DNA of 64,000 nucleotides from Plantactinospora endophytica (GTDB lineage: Bacteria > Actinomycetota > Actinomycetes > Mycobacteriales > Micromonosporaceae), in assembly GCF_016862915.1 (NCBI RefSeq), contig NZ_BONW01000021.1:124001-188000 (forward strand), written 5' to 3'. A program made the translations under genes and the position numbers. Below the pieces are notes generated by a model, which was not told the origin of the DNA, ran no database searches, and was given only the letters and a program-made list of their open reading frames with translations. The first letter of the stretch is position 1; each line of letters starts with the position of its first letter. Below are positions 43,953 through 52,067 of this stretch, in pieces.

Positions 43953-44366
43953 GTGGCGGGGTGTGTCTTTTGCGGAATCGTGGCGGGGGCGACGGCGTTC
44001 CGGGTGGTCGACTCCCCCGACGGGGTGGCCTTCCTCGACGTGCGGCCGGTGTTCAAGGGGCACGTGCTGGTGGTGCCGCGCGAGCACGTCGAGACGCTGG
44101 GCGAGCTGCCCGAGACGGCGCTGCCGGGCTACTTCCGGCTGGTCCAGCGGCTGGCCCTGGCGGTGGAGGCCGGACTCGACGCCGGTGGGACGTTCGTGGC
44201 GATGAACAACCGGGTGTCCCAGTCCGTGCCACACCTGCACACCCACGTCGTACCGAGGACGAAGGGCGACGGGTTGCGCGGCTTCTTCTGGCCCCGCACG
44301 AGGTACGCCTCGGACGCCGAGGCGCAGTCGTACGCCGACCGGATCGCCGCCGCGCTCGCCGAGTAG
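43953..44366 (+). CDS. HIT-family nucleotide-binding protein
   Basis: A 137-residue histidine-triad protein, a nucleoside phosphoramidase or dinucleotide hydrolase. The N-terminus MAGCVFCGIVAG has the CxxC zinc-type start of many HIT proteins. The triad is PHLHTHVVPR (HxHxH). GHVLVVPREHVETL and NNRVSQSVPH are also typical. GTG 43953 is preceded by TAGGCT (43941-43946) and 6 bases, a leaderless promoter. A truncated second copy of its start lies 1.2 kb upstream beside metB. Confidence 0.92.
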   Translation: MAGCVFCGIVAGATAFRVVDSPDGVAFLDVRPVFKGHVLVVPREHVETLGELPETALPGYFRLVQRLALAVEAGLDAGGTFVAMNNRVSQSVPHLHTHVVPRTKGDGLRGFFWPRTRYASDAEAQSYADRIAAALAE

Positions 44367-44466
44367 CCCCGTACGCGACGAGCCGGCGCCTGCGCACGGG
44401 CTGAGCGGGTAAGGATCCTCGTACGTACCGCGTTACACCCGGCAGAGGTACGAAAGGAGTTCCATC

Positions 44467-45129
44467 GTGTTCCTACGGCGCACCAATGCCGAGCTGCCCA
44501 CCCCCGACCAGGCCCTGCCCGGCCGGCTGATCGCGATGCCGATCTCCGACCGGCACGAGGTGCTCGCTTCCCCGCTACGGGGACCGTGGCCCGAGGGTGC
44601 CCAGGTCGCCGTCTTCGGGATGGGCTGTTTCTGGGGAGCCGAGCGACTGTTCTGGACCCTGCCCGGGGTGATTTCCACCTCTGCGGGCTATGCGGGCGGT
44701 TACACCCGGAATCCGACGTACGAGGAGGTCTGCTCGGGCCGGACCGCGCACGCCGAGGTGGTCCAGGTGGTCTACGACCCCGCGAAGATCGGCTACGAGG
44801 ACCTGCTCAAGGTCTTCTGGGAGAACCACGACCCGACCCAGGGGATGCGGCAGGGCAACGACGTCGGCACCCAGTACCGGTCTGCGATCTACACCACCAC
44901 CGACGAGCAGTTGGCGACCGCGCAGGCGTCCCGGGACGCGTTCGCGCCGATCGTGGCGCGGGCCGGGCACGGCGAGATCACCACGGAGATCGGCAAGCTG
45001 GGCGACTACTACTACGCCGAGGACTACCACCAGCAGTATCTGGCGCCGACCAAGAACCCGAACGGCTACTGCAACCACGGCCCGAACGGGATGACCTGCC
45101 CGGTCGGCGTGGCCCGCACCGGAGCCTAG
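44467..45129 (+). CDS. msrA: Peptide-methionine (S)-S-oxide reductase
   Basis: Reduces methionine S-sulfoxide in proteins. The 220-residue protein has the catalytic [13 protein letters not shown] motif near residue 54, [20 protein letters not shown], and the substrate Glu region [20 protein letters not shown] and the DYHQQYL segment follow. Cysteines in GYCNHGPNG and MTCPVG near the C-terminus fit resolving cysteines. GTG 44467 has AAAGGAG upstream. The 3' end carries tandem repeats starting at the stop codon. With mca it contributes to oxidative-stress defence. Confidence 0.95.
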   Translation: MFLRRTNAELPTPDQALPGRLIAMPISDRHEVLASPLRGPWPEGAQVAVFGMGCFWGAERLFWTLPGVISTSAGYAGGYTRNPTYEEVCSGRTAHAEVVQVVYDPAKIGYEDLLKVFWENHDPTQGMRQGNDVGTQYRSAIYTTTDEQLATAQASRDAFAPIVARAGHGEITTEIGKLGDYYYAEDYHQQYLAPTKNPNGYCNHGPNGMTCPVGVARTGA

Positions 45130-45206
45130 CCACAACCGGCCCCCGGACCGGGGCCTGGCAACAACCGACCGGACCGGGGCCTGGCGACAACCGGCCCCGG
45201 ACCGGG
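45124..45206 (+). repeat. Three 26-29-bp tandem repeats starting at the msrA stop codon
   Basis: Units begin GCCTAGCCACAACCGGC (45124-45152, containing the TAG), GCCTGGCAACAACCGAC (45153-45178) and GCCTGGCGACAACCGGC (45179-45206). All end GGACCGGG. A partial fourth follows. Confidence 0.8.
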
Positions 45207-45260
45207 CGTGGCGACCGGGCGAGGACCGGCTCCCACCACGAAGAGTGTGGCCAAAAACCG

Positions 45261-45290
45261 TTGCCGGGGTCGACCGGGGATGGATAGCGT
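45261..45290 (+). promoter_or_regulatory. Promoter of the RNase Z-like leader transcript
   Basis: TTGCCG (45261-45266), 18-base spacer, TAGCGT (45285-45290). A start about 7 bases downstream gives a 5' leader near 290 bases long ahead of the gene at 45588, unusually long for this window. Confidence 0.6.
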
Positions 45291-45295
45291 GGCCG

Positions 45296-45530
45296 TACAC
45301 GGGAAGGGAGGTGGTCCGAGCTTTGTATAGCAATAGGACTCGTGAGGTGGCTGTCCGCTAGCCGCTGTCCTTGACAGTTTCGGTGTCCGCCGCAGGCGGG
45401 CAGTTGCAAGTCGTCGAGACCGTGTGGCAGCGGTGCGGCGAATCCACGACAGCCACCCGACCCCCGGGGGTGCCGGCCAAAGTCCAGCCGGCCCTCGCGT
45501 GACGAACGTCACGCGGGACCCCGGGGGTCG
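45296..45530 (+). promoter_or_regulatory. Structured 5' leader (candidate cis-regulatory RNA)
   Basis: Two adjacent folds are visible. Domain 1 closes with GGTGGCTGTC (45346-45355) and GACAGCCACC (45448-45457), a perfect 10-bp stem. Domain 2 closes with CGACCCCCGGGG (45458-45469) and CCCCGGGGGTCG (45519-45530), perfect over 12 bp. It encloses GCCGGC/GCCGGC (45472-45477 with 45487-45492) and CGCGTGAC-GAAC-GTCACGCG (45496-45515), forming a three-way junction. The domains abut without a gap. No known riboswitch consensus is matched. The remaining bases to 45587 hold the ribosome site. The structure could sense a ligand or attenuate transcription (inference). Confidence 0.6.
45323..45361 (+). CDS. 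Possible 12-codon leader peptide
   Basis: TTG 45323 opens (M)YSNRTREVAVR and ends with TAG. GGGAGG lies about 11 bases upstream, just after the predicted transcription start. The codons GAG GTG GCT GTC overlap the left arm of the domain 1 closing stem, so translation would open that stem. Very short and without homology evidence. Confidence 0.35.
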   Translation: MYSNRTREVAVR

Positions 45531-45587
45531 ACCATTTCCACCGTCGGCGCCCACCCACCGTCGACGGGTACCCCCGAAAGGTCCGCC

Positions 45588-46568
45588 GTGTCCGTACGTG
45601 AGCTGGCGGTGCTGGGCACGGCCAGCCAGGTGCCGACCCGGCACCGCAACCACAACGGGTACGTGCTGCGCTGGGACCGCGAGGTGATCCTCTTCGACCC
45701 CGGCGAGGGCACCCAGCGGCAGATGATGCTGGCCGGCATCCCGGCCGGCGACCTGACCCGGATCTGCGTCACGCACTTCCACGGCGACCACTGCCTGGGC
45801 CTGCCCGGCGTGGTACAGCGGCTCTCGCTGGACCGGGTGCCGCATCCGGTCGACGCGCACTTTCCGGGTGGCGACGCGCACTACTTCGCCCGGCTGCGGT
45901 ACGCCAGCTCCTTCCACGAGACCGCCGAGCTGCGCGAGTCGCCGGTGCTCCGGGACGGCCAGAGTTTCGAGACCACCGCCGGCACGTTGCTGGCCCGCCG
46001 ACTCCGGCATCCGGTGGAGACCTACGGCTACCAGCTCGTCGAGCCGGACGAACGCCGGATGCTGCCGGACCGGCTGGCGGCGTACGGCATCCGTGGCCCG
46101 GCGATCGGCGAGCTGATCCGGACCGGGCACGTCGACGTCGCCGGGCGGCGGGTGACGCTCGCCGAGGTGAGCACGCCGCGCCCCGGTCAGCGGTTCGGTT
46201 TCGTGATGGACACCGGCCTCTGCGACGCGGTCTTCGAACTGGCCGACCGGGCCGACCTGCTGGTGATCGAGTCGACGTTCCTGACCGAGGACGCAACCCT
46301 GGCCGCCGAGGTCGGGCACCTGACGGCGGCCCAGGCCGCCCGGGTGGCGGCCGAGTCCGGGGTACGCCGACTCGTGCTGACCCACTTCTCCCAGCGCTAC
46401 GGTCCGACGTCCCGGGCCGGGGTGCCGCCGGCCGCCGAGCGCTTCGCGGCTGAGGCCCGGGAGCAGTTCGACGGCGAGATCGTGGTGGCCGAGGACCTGA
46501 TCCGGGTGCCGGTACCGGCCCGGTCGGTCAGCGTGGCAACGTCGCCGCCAGCCGCTTCGGCGCCCTGA
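45588..46568 (+). CDS. rnz: Ribonuclease Z-like MBL-fold hydrolase
   Basis: A 326-residue metallo-beta-lactamase-fold nuclease, probably for tRNA 3'-end maturation. It has the RNase Z N-terminal [18 protein letters not shown], the zinc motif [13 protein letters not shown], a [10 protein letters not shown] region and a C-terminal [10 protein letters not shown] with the last zinc His. Long insertions around [16 protein letters not shown] fit the short-form RNase Z. GTG 45588 is preceded by GAAAGG. The last ~40 bases overlap the convergent YjbR gene. The long structured leader suggests regulation not expected for a housekeeping nuclease. Confidence 0.88.
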   Translation: MSVRELAVLGTASQVPTRHRNHNGYVLRWDREVILFDPGEGTQRQMMLAGIPAGDLTRICVTHFHGDHCLGLPGVVQRLSLDRVPHPVDAHFPGGDAHYFARLRYASSFHETAELRESPVLRDGQSFETTAGTLLARRLRHPVETYGYQLVEPDERRMLPDRLAAYGIRGPAIGELIRTGHVDVAGRRVTLAEVSTPRPGQRFGFVMDTGLCDAVFELADRADLLVIESTFLTEDATLAAEVGHLTAAQAARVAAESGVRRLVLTHFSQRYGPTSRAGVPPAAERFAAEAREQFDGEIVVAEDLIRVPVPARSVSVATSPPAASAP

Positions 46569-46857
46569 TCCGCCAGGACTCGGTCAGCAGCTCGCTGAGT
46601 TCGACGGGGTCGGCGGTGTCGAGCGCGACCACCACCATCGGATAGTTGGTGTAGTGCGACGGCACCGTGTACGTCTCCGGCGCCGCCGTGAGCAGCGCCT
46701 CCCGCTCGTGCGTGAAGATCGCGACCCGCTCGCCGTCCTCCAGCAGCCGGACGAACAACTTGCCCCGGATCTTGCACGCCGGTGTCCCGTATGAGATCCC
46801 CTGTTCCACCTCGGGTAGCACCGACACCAGATCACACACTCTGTCCCAGGTGACCAT
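46528..46857 (-). CDS. MmcQ/YjbR family protein
   Basis: A 109-residue protein of the MmcQ/YjbR (CyaY-like fold) family, putative DNA-binding and of uncertain role. It shows [30 protein letters not shown] and [15 protein letters not shown], the family's consensus regions. ATG 46857 has TAACGT 7 bases upstream (leaderless); a GTG three codons earlier is possible. It is divergent from the GNAT gene and its end overlaps that of the RNase Z-like gene by about 40 bases. Confidence 0.85.
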   Translation of the reverse strand: MVTWDRVCDLVSVLPEVEQGISYGTPACKIRGKLFVRLLEDGERVAIFTHEREALLTAAPETYTVPSHYTNYPMVVVALDTADPVELSELLTESWRIRAPKRLAATLPR

Positions 46858-46883
46858 ATCGGCCACGTTACTACGATCAACTT
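46858..46883. promoter_or_regulatory. Divergent leaderless promoter pair (YjbR / GNAT)
   Basis: TAACGT on the minus strand (46870-46865), 7 bases before ATG 46857. TACGAT on the plus strand (46872-46877), 6 bases before ATG 46884. The gap is only 26 bases, one of the tightest divergent pairs here. Confidence 0.55.
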
Positions 46884-47411
46884 ATGACGCTCACGCTGCG
46901 CCCGGCGGTCGCCGGAGACCTGATGGCCGTCGGTGAACTCCACTACAGGTCGCGGGGTGCGGCATACCGGGACATCGTCCCGGCGGACTCGCTGGCCGCG
47001 ACGACCGCCGAGATGATGGGCCGGTACTGGACGGAACGCTGGTCGTACGAGCGGGACACCCACCAGATGACGGTGGCGGAGCAGGACGGCCGGCTGGTCG
47101 GCTTCAGCTACGTCGGACCGCACGACCCGGAGGAGCCGAACTCGGCCGGCCCGGACGTCGGCGAGCTGTACGCGATCCACCTGGACCCGGCCGAGCAGGG
47201 TCGCGGCACGGGCCGGGCGCTGATGGTCGACGCGTTGGCCACGATGCGCGCCCAGGGCTGGCGACGAGCGGTGCTCTGGGTACTCGTCGACAACGCGCAC
47301 GCCCGGGACTTCTACGCCCGGGGCGGCTGGCGCCCGGACGGCACCGAACGGGACGGCGCCATCGCCGCGGCGCTGACCCGGCAGTGCCGGTACGCCCGCG
47401 ACCTGACCTGA
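46884..47411 (+). CDS. GNAT-family N-acetyltransferase
   Basis: A 175-residue acyl-CoA-dependent acetyltransferase; the acceptor is unknown. The N-terminal strand TLTLRPAVAGDLMAVGELHY, the acetyl-CoA loop LDPAEQGRGTGRALMVDAL (Q/RxxGxG/A) and VLWVLVDNAHARDFYARGGW are the usual GNAT motifs A and B. The 3' end carries 19-bp repeats over its stop codon. No operon partner is evident. Confidence 0.9.
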   Translation: MTLTLRPAVAGDLMAVGELHYRSRGAAYRDIVPADSLAATTAEMMGRYWTERWSYERDTHQMTVAEQDGRLVGFSYVGPHDPEEPNSAGPDVGELYAIHLDPAEQGRGTGRALMVDALATMRAQGWRRAVLWVLVDNAHARDFYARGGWRPDGTERDGAIAAALTRQCRYARDLT

Positions 47412-47481
47412 CGCCGGTCCACGGGCCTGACACCGCTCCACGGGCCTCACACCGCTCCACGGACCTGACGCCGGTCCCCGA
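47406..47481 (+). repeat. Four 19-bp tandem repeats starting at the GNAT stop codon
   Basis: Units ACCTGACGCCGGTCCACGG (47406-47424, containing TGA 47409-47411), GCCTGACACCGCTCCACGG, GCCTCACACCGCTCCACGG and ACCTGACGCCGGTCCCCGA (47463-47481) are contiguous and of equal length. Confidence 0.85.
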
Positions 47482-47552
47482 TCGGCCCGGATTTCGCTCT
47501 GGGCGCAGCGCCACCGGGTACTGACCGGCGGCGGGCCGGCGTTGACCGGCAC

Positions 47553-48509
47553 ATGAGCACCGAACGACGAGAACCGGAGCGCGCCGAGCAGCCGGCTCTG
47601 GACGCGTATTCGCAGGTGGTGACCGGAGTGGCGGCGCGGGTGCTGCCGAGCGTGGCCGCGCTGGCCGTACGCGGACCGCGTGGTGCCGGCGCCGGCTCGG
47701 CGGTGACCTTCACCGACGACGGGTTCCTGCTCACCAGCGCGCACGTGGTGCAGGACGCGTCCGGCGGGCTGGCCACCTTCGCCGACGGCGCCGAGGCCCG
47801 GTTCGACGTGGTCGGTGCCGACCCCCTCTCCGACCTCGCCGTACTCCGGGTCCGGGCGACCACCGCGCCGCCCGCCGAACTCGGCGACGCCGACCCGCTG
47901 CGGATCGGGCAGCTCGTGGTGGCGGTCGGCAACCCGATGGGGCTGGCCGGCTCGGTCACCGCCGGGGTGGTCTCGGGGCTGGGCCGGTCCCTGCCGGCCC
48001 GGGACGGCCGGGTCGTCCGGCTGATCGAGGACGTGATCCAGACCGACGCCGCGCTCAACCCGGGCAACTCCGGTGGCGCGCTCGCCGACGCGGCCGGCCG
48101 GGTGGTCGGGATCAACACCGCCGTCGCCGGGTACGGCCTCGGGCTGGCGGTGCCGATCAACTCCACCACCCGGCAGATCATCGGTGACCTGGTGAACTCC
48201 GGACGGGTCCGCCGGGCCTGGCTGGGCGTCGCCGGAGTGCCGGTACCGCTGCCGCCGGCCGTCGCCGAGCGGACCGGCCAGCAGCGCGGGTTGCGGGTGG
48301 TCGAAGTGGTCCCGGACAGCCCGGCCGGGATCGCCGGCATCTACCTCGGTGACGTGATCATCTCGGCCGGCGGCCGGCCGGTGGCGAACGGGCAGAGCCT
48401 GCAACGGCTCATGCTCGGCCCGGCCATCGGCAGCCGGTTGCCGATGACCCTGCTGCGCCGGGGCGCCTTCGTCGACGTGGTCGCGGTGCCGACCGAACTG
48501 GTCCGCTGA
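47553..48509 (+). CDS. HtrA/DegP-like serine protease with PDZ domain, apparently cytosolic
   Basis: A 318-residue trypsin-fold protease. The catalytic triad is visible: LLTSAHVVQD (His), PLSDLAVLRV (Asp) and NPGNSGGALAD (Ser). A PDZ domain follows (about 225-310: LRVVEVVPDSPAGIAGIYLG). Unlike most DegP/HtrA proteins it has no signal peptide or membrane helix: the N-terminus is MSTERREPERAEQPALDAYS. It should therefore act in the cytosol or by association, as some short HtrA-like actinobacterial proteins may. ATG 47553 follows a weak ribosome site. The 3' flank is a long repeat array. Confidence 0.88.
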   Translation: MSTERREPERAEQPALDAYSQVVTGVAARVLPSVAALAVRGPRGAGAGSAVTFTDDGFLLTSAHVVQDASGGLATFADGAEARFDVVGADPLSDLAVLRVRATTAPPAELGDADPLRIGQLVVAVGNPMGLAGSVTAGVVSGLGRSLPARDGRVVRLIEDVIQTDAALNPGNSGGALADAAGRVVGINTAVAGYGLGLAVPINSTTRQIIGDLVNSGRVRRAWLGVAGVPVPLPPAVAERTGQQRGLRVVEVVPDSPAGIAGIYLGDVIISAGGRPVANGQSLQRLMLGPAIGSRLPMTLLRRGAFVDVVAVPTELVR

Positions 48510-48682
48510 CGGTCAACACCGCAGCCGGGCAGCGGCCAGCACCGCGACAGTCAACACCGCAGCGGACAACGGTCAGCACCGCGACGGAAAACCGTCGGCA
48601 CCGCGACGGAAAACCGTCGGCACCGCGACGGAAAACCGTCGGCACCGCGACGGAAAACCGTCGGCACCGCGACCGCCGACGG
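48507..48682. repeat. 22-bp hairpin repeat array between convergent genes
   Basis: Four perfect 22-bp units occupy 48579-48666, each containing CGACGG-AAAA-CCGTCG, a 6-bp stem with an AAAA loop. Degenerate units with CACCGCGACAG and CACCGCAGCGG cores extend left to the protease stop codon (48507-48509), and a partial one extends right to the cbs stop. The perfect copies lie in the middle. The array may end transcription from both sides. Confidence 0.88.
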
Positions 48683-50059
48683 TCAGCGGGGCGAGGCGCC
48701 CAGGTGGGCCAGCAGGTCCTGCCGGGTGAGTACGCCCTTCGGCTTGCCGTCCACCAGCACCAGTGCGGCGTCGGACTTCTCCAGCAGCCCGACCGCCTCG
48801 CTCACCGGCTGGCCACCGCCGATCATCGGCAGCGGCGGGCCCATGTGCCGCTCGATGGTGTCGTGCAGCTTCGCCTGGCCGGTGAAGAGCGCGTCCAGTA
48901 GGTCCCGTTCGGCGATCGAGCCGGCGACCTCACCGGTCACCACCGGCGGTTCGGCCTTCAGCACCGGAAGCTGCGAGACGGCGTACTCCCGCATGTAGTC
49001 GACGGCGTCCCGGACCGTCTCGGTCGGGTGCACGTGGATCAGCTCGGGAATGCCGTTCGGCTTGCTGTTCAGCGCGTCGGCCACGGTCGGCTCGGTGGCG
49101 CTGGTGTCCATGAAGCCGTACCGGGCCATCCACTCGTCGTCGAAGATCTTCGACAGGTAGCCCCGGCCGCCGTCCGGCAGCAGCACCACCACCACGTCGT
49201 CCGGGCCGGCCTGCCGGGCCACCTCCAGGGCGGCGGCCACCGCCATCCCGCAGGAGCCGCCGACCAGCAGCCCCTCCTCGCGGGCGAGTCGCCGGGTCAA
49301 CTCGAACGAGTCCTTGTCCGAGATCTTCACGATCTCGTCGCAGATGCCCCGGTCGTACGTCTCCGGCCAGAAGTCCTCGCCCACCCCCTCGACCAGGTAG
49401 GGCCGGCCGGTGCCGCCGGAGTAGACCGAGCCCTCCGGGTCGGCGCCGACGATCCGTACCGCCCCGCCGGAGACCTCCTTGAGGTAGCGGCCGGTGCCGG
49501 AGATGGTGCCGCCGGTGCCGACCCCGGCCACGAAGTGCGTGATCCGGCCGCCGGTCTGCTCCCACAGCTCCGGCCCGGTGGTCTCGTAGTGCGAGCGCGG
49601 GTTCGCCGGGTTGGCGTACTGGTTCGGCTTCCATGCGCCGGGGATCTCCCGGGTCAGCCGATCCGACACGTTGTAGTACGAGCGCGGGTCCTCCGGCGCC
49701 ACCGCCGTCGGGCAGACCACCACCTCGGCCCCGTACGCCCGCAGCACGTTCTGCTTGTCCTCGCTGACCTTGTCGGGGCAGACGAAGACGCACCGGTAAC
49801 CCCGGGTCTGGGCCACCAGGGCCAGCCCGACGCCGGTGTTCCCGCTGGTCGGCTCGACGATGGTGCCGCCCGGCCTCAGCAGACCGGCCTGCTCCGCCTC
49901 CTCGACCATCCGCAGCGCGATCCGGTCCTTGACCGACCCGCCCGGGTTGAAGTACTCGATCTTGGCGAGCACGGTCGCCGAGATGCCGGCGGTCACCTGC
50001 CGGAGCCGGACCAGGGGGGTGTCGCCGATCAACTCGATGACGTTGTCGTAGTAGCGCAC
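48683..50059 (-). CDS. cbs: Cystathionine beta-synthase
   Basis: Condenses serine (or O-acetylserine) with homocysteine. The 458-residue protein has a PLP domain with the Schiff-base lysine in NPGGSVKDRIALRM, the phosphate loop GVGTGGTISGTGRYL and SGNTGVGLAL. Two C-terminal CBS domains follow (about 335-455: ETVRDAVDYMREYAVSQLPV and KPKGVLTRQDLLAHLG). The layout is that of CBS rather than CysK. GTG 50059 has GAGAAGGG about 9 bases upstream. The 207 bases beyond hold no gene. It completes transsulfuration with metB. Confidence 0.93.
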   Translation of the reverse strand: MRYYDNVIELIGDTPLVRLRQVTAGISATVLAKIEYFNPGGSVKDRIALRMVEEAEQAGLLRPGGTIVEPTSGNTGVGLALVAQTRGYRCVFVCPDKVSEDKQNVLRAYGAEVVVCPTAVAPEDPRSYYNVSDRLTREIPGAWKPNQYANPANPRSHYETTGPELWEQTGGRITHFVAGVGTGGTISGTGRYLKEVSGGAVRIVGADPEGSVYSGGTGRPYLVEGVGEDFWPETYDRGICDEIVKISDKDSFELTRRLAREEGLLVGGSCGMAVAAALEVARQAGPDDVVVVLLPDGGRGYLSKIFDDEWMARYGFMDTSATEPTVADALNSKPNGIPELIHVHPTETVRDAVDYMREYAVSQLPVLKAEPPVVTGEVAGSIAERDLLDALFTGQAKLHDTIERHMGPPLPMIGGGQPVSEAVGLLEKSDAALVLVDGKPKGVLTRQDLLAHLGASPR

Positions 50060-50266
50060 GACGTTGTGCCCTTCTCGGTGCTCGCCGGCCGGACGGCACT
50101 GGCCGGGCACGATGTCGGTGCTGGTGGCGTGCGGTCGGGGCGAAGGATGGTGGGTTCTACCGCCAGCGTACGTGCCGGCGGGCCGACCCGTGGCCGGGGA
50201 TCCCGGCCGGGACGGGGGAACCGTCGGCGGCCCGGTACGGGTCGGCTGCGGGCGGGGGCGTCAGCG

Positions 50267-50629
50267 TCAGCGCACCACCCCGCCCGGGATGACGGAGTCC
50301 CGGCGGGCCTCCCAGGCGAGGAAACGCTCGGTCTCGCCGAGCACCGCACCGGCCAGCCAGGTCACCATGACCGCGTCGTCGGCAAGGCCGAAGATCAGCA
50401 GGGTGAGTTCCGGCAGTACGTCGACCGGGGACAGCACGTAGGCGGTCGCCGCGGTCATCAGGGCGAGCCGCAGTCCGCCGTCGTACTCGCCCCGGGCGGT
50501 CGCCGCGATCATGCGGGGCAGGGCGGCGAGCCGCTTGCCCAGTGACGGGCCGCCCCGCGAGCCGGCGGTCAGTGCCTGGAACAACGCCCTGAAGGCGGCA
50601 GTTCGTCGAAGTGTCTTGCTGGTGGCCAT
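50267..50629 (-). CDS. YkvA family (DUF1232) protein
   Basis: A 120-residue protein with the DUF1232 core, LALMTAATAYVLSPVDVLPE, then LTLLIFGLADDAVMVTWLAG. The SPVDVLPE and GLADD motifs identify the family, small membrane-associated proteins of unknown function. ATG 50629 has GAGGAGGG 7 bases upstream; an in-frame start at 50653 is less likely. It is alone between cbs and the SGNH genes. Confidence 0.88.
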   Translation of the reverse strand: MATSKTLRRTAAFRALFQALTAGSRGGPSLGKRLAALPRMIAATARGEYDGGLRLALMTAATAYVLSPVDVLPELTLLIFGLADDAVMVTWLAGAVLGETERFLAWEARRDSVIPGGVVR

Positions 50630-50681
50630 GTCCGCGCCCTCCTCTGGATTCATGATGCATCCGGACGCAACCTGCCGCTCG

Positions 50682-50749
50682 CCGGGAATTCGACCGACGG
50701 AGGACCGGAAGTTCGGCCGGTGGAGACCGGGAGTTCGGCCGGCGGAGGA
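50682..50749. repeat. Three 22-23-bp tandem repeats in a divergent promoter gap
   Basis: Units start CCGGGAATTCGACCGACGG (50682-50704), CCGGAAGTTCGGCCGGTGG (50705-50726) and CCGGGAGTTCGGCCGGCGG (50727-50749). Each ends GAGA or AGGA. They lie between the DUF1232 and SGNH start codons, not at a gene end, unlike most arrays here. Confidence 0.75.
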
Positions 50750-50894
50750 ATCGTCGGGAAGTCGGTGCTAACCGGCGCTGGCCGGGTACCCGACCGCCAC
50801 CGGCGTGCGGACGGGACGCCGACAGCGCTGGGTGGGGCGACCGGGTTAATCTCGAAGGTCGCGAGGCGTACGGCGTGACAGGCGGGGGGCCCTG

Positions 50895-52067
50895 ATGAGT
50901 CCGGCCGGATCGACGCGGCGACAACGGTCGCCGCAGCGCAACCCGACGTCGTGGTGGCAGCCGCAGCCGTCGGTGCGGCAGCACCGGACGACGCGGCGGG
51001 AGTCGTCCCCGACACGGCGGTCGGCGTGGCCGGCCGCCCGTCGGGTGGCGAGGGCGACGGCCGTGGGGGTGGGACTGACCGCGCTCACCACCGCCGCCGG
51101 GTACGGGCTGCTGCTGGGGCAGGCCCGGCAGGCCCGTCGGGTGATCCCGCTGGCCGAGGCCCCGCCGCCGCGTGGCGACGGCGTCTACGGCGCGAAGTTC
51201 CCCGGCGAGCCGATCACCATGGTGGTGCTGGGCGACTCGTCCGCCGCCGGTTACGGGGTGCACCGGCCCCGGGAGACGCCCGGGGCGCTGCTCGCCACCG
51301 GCACCTCCCGGCGGTTGCGCCGACCCGTCCGGCTGTACCGGTTCGCCGTGGTCGGCTGCCTCTCCGCCGGGCTGCGTCCCCAGGTCGACGCGGCGTTGGA
51401 ACGCGCGCCGGACCTGGCGGTGATCCTGATCGGCGGCAACGACGTGACGAACCGTACGCCGCACTCGGTGGCGGTCCGCTACCTCGTCGAGGCGGTACGC
51501 GAGCTGCGGGCGGCCGGCGCCCAGGTGGTGGTCGGCACCTGCCCCGACCTCGGTGCGATCCAGCCGATCAAGCCACCGCTGCGCTGGCTGGCCCGGCGCT
51601 GGAGCCGACAGCTCGCCGCCGCGCAGACCGTGGCGGTGGTGGAGGCCGGTGGGCTGACGGTCTCCCTCGGTGACCTGCTCGGTCCCCGGTTCGCCGCCGA
51701 GCCGACCCGGATGTTCGCCTGGGACCACTTCCACCCGTCCGCCGAGGGGTACGCGATCGCCGCCGCCGCGCTGCTGCCGACCGTACTGGCCGCGCTCGGC
51801 GCCGGCCCCGACCGCCGCGGGTTCACCGGCGACCAGGGCGTACGGTCGCTGCCGGTGGCGGCCCAGGAGGCGGCCCGACATGCCGGTACGGAGGTTCGGG
51901 GCGTCCGGGTCGGCGGCCGGGAGCACGGCCCCGGCGGACGGTGGGCGCAGCTACGCCGCCGTGGGGCCTGGTTCGGGCACCCCCGCGCGGGAGAGACTGG
52001 AGGCCCACCGGAGACACCGGCATCGCTGGACGAGGCGACAACCTCCACAGTAGAGGAACGGGCATGA
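50895..52067 (+). CDS. SGNH/GDSL hydrolase, membrane-anchored
   Basis: A 390-residue esterase-like protein. A ~55-residue Arg-rich N-terminus leads into one helix (ATAVGVGLTALTTAAGYGLL). The SGNH domain has block I VVLGDSSAAGYGVHRP (nucleophile Ser), GGNDVTNRT (block III Asn) and WDHFHPSAEGYAIAA (block V Asp/His). The C-terminal ~80 residues are disordered. The N-terminal arginines could be a positive-inside signal. Its ATGA overlap with the next gene shows translational coupling. A mycobacterial homologue near cbs (Rv1075c) is, as I recall, a GDSL esterase. Confidence 0.88.
   Translation: MSPAGSTRRQRSPQRNPTSWWQPQPSVRQHRTTRRESSPTRRSAWPAARRVARATAVGVGLTALTTAAGYGLLLGQARQARRVIPLAEAPPPRGDGVYGAKFPGEPITMVVLGDSSAAGYGVHRPRETPGALLATGTSRRLRRPVRLYRFAVVGCLSAGLRPQVDAALERAPDLAVILIGGNDVTNRTPHSVAVRYLVEAVRELRAAGAQVVVGTCPDLGAIQPIKPPLRWLARRWSRQLAAAQTVAVVEAGGLTVSLGDLLGPRFAAEPTRMFAWDHFHPSAEGYAIAAAALLPTVLAALGAGPDRRGFTGDQGVRSLPVAAQEAARHAGTEVRGVRVGGREHGPGGRWAQLRRRGAWFGHPRAGETGGPPETPASLDEATTSTVEERA

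Noticed and set aside
45280-45330. Second upstream frame MDSVAVHGKGGGPSFV
   Set aside because: Its ATG overlaps the spacer next to the predicted -10 box, so it would not be in the transcript.
45346-45457. Cobalamin riboswitch
   Set aside because: AGTCGTCGAGACCGTG recalls a B12 box, but the other core elements are missing or out of order.
48579-48666. CRISPR-like regularity of 22-bp repeats
   Set aside because: Units are contiguous with no spacers, and no cas genes are present; it is a tandem array.
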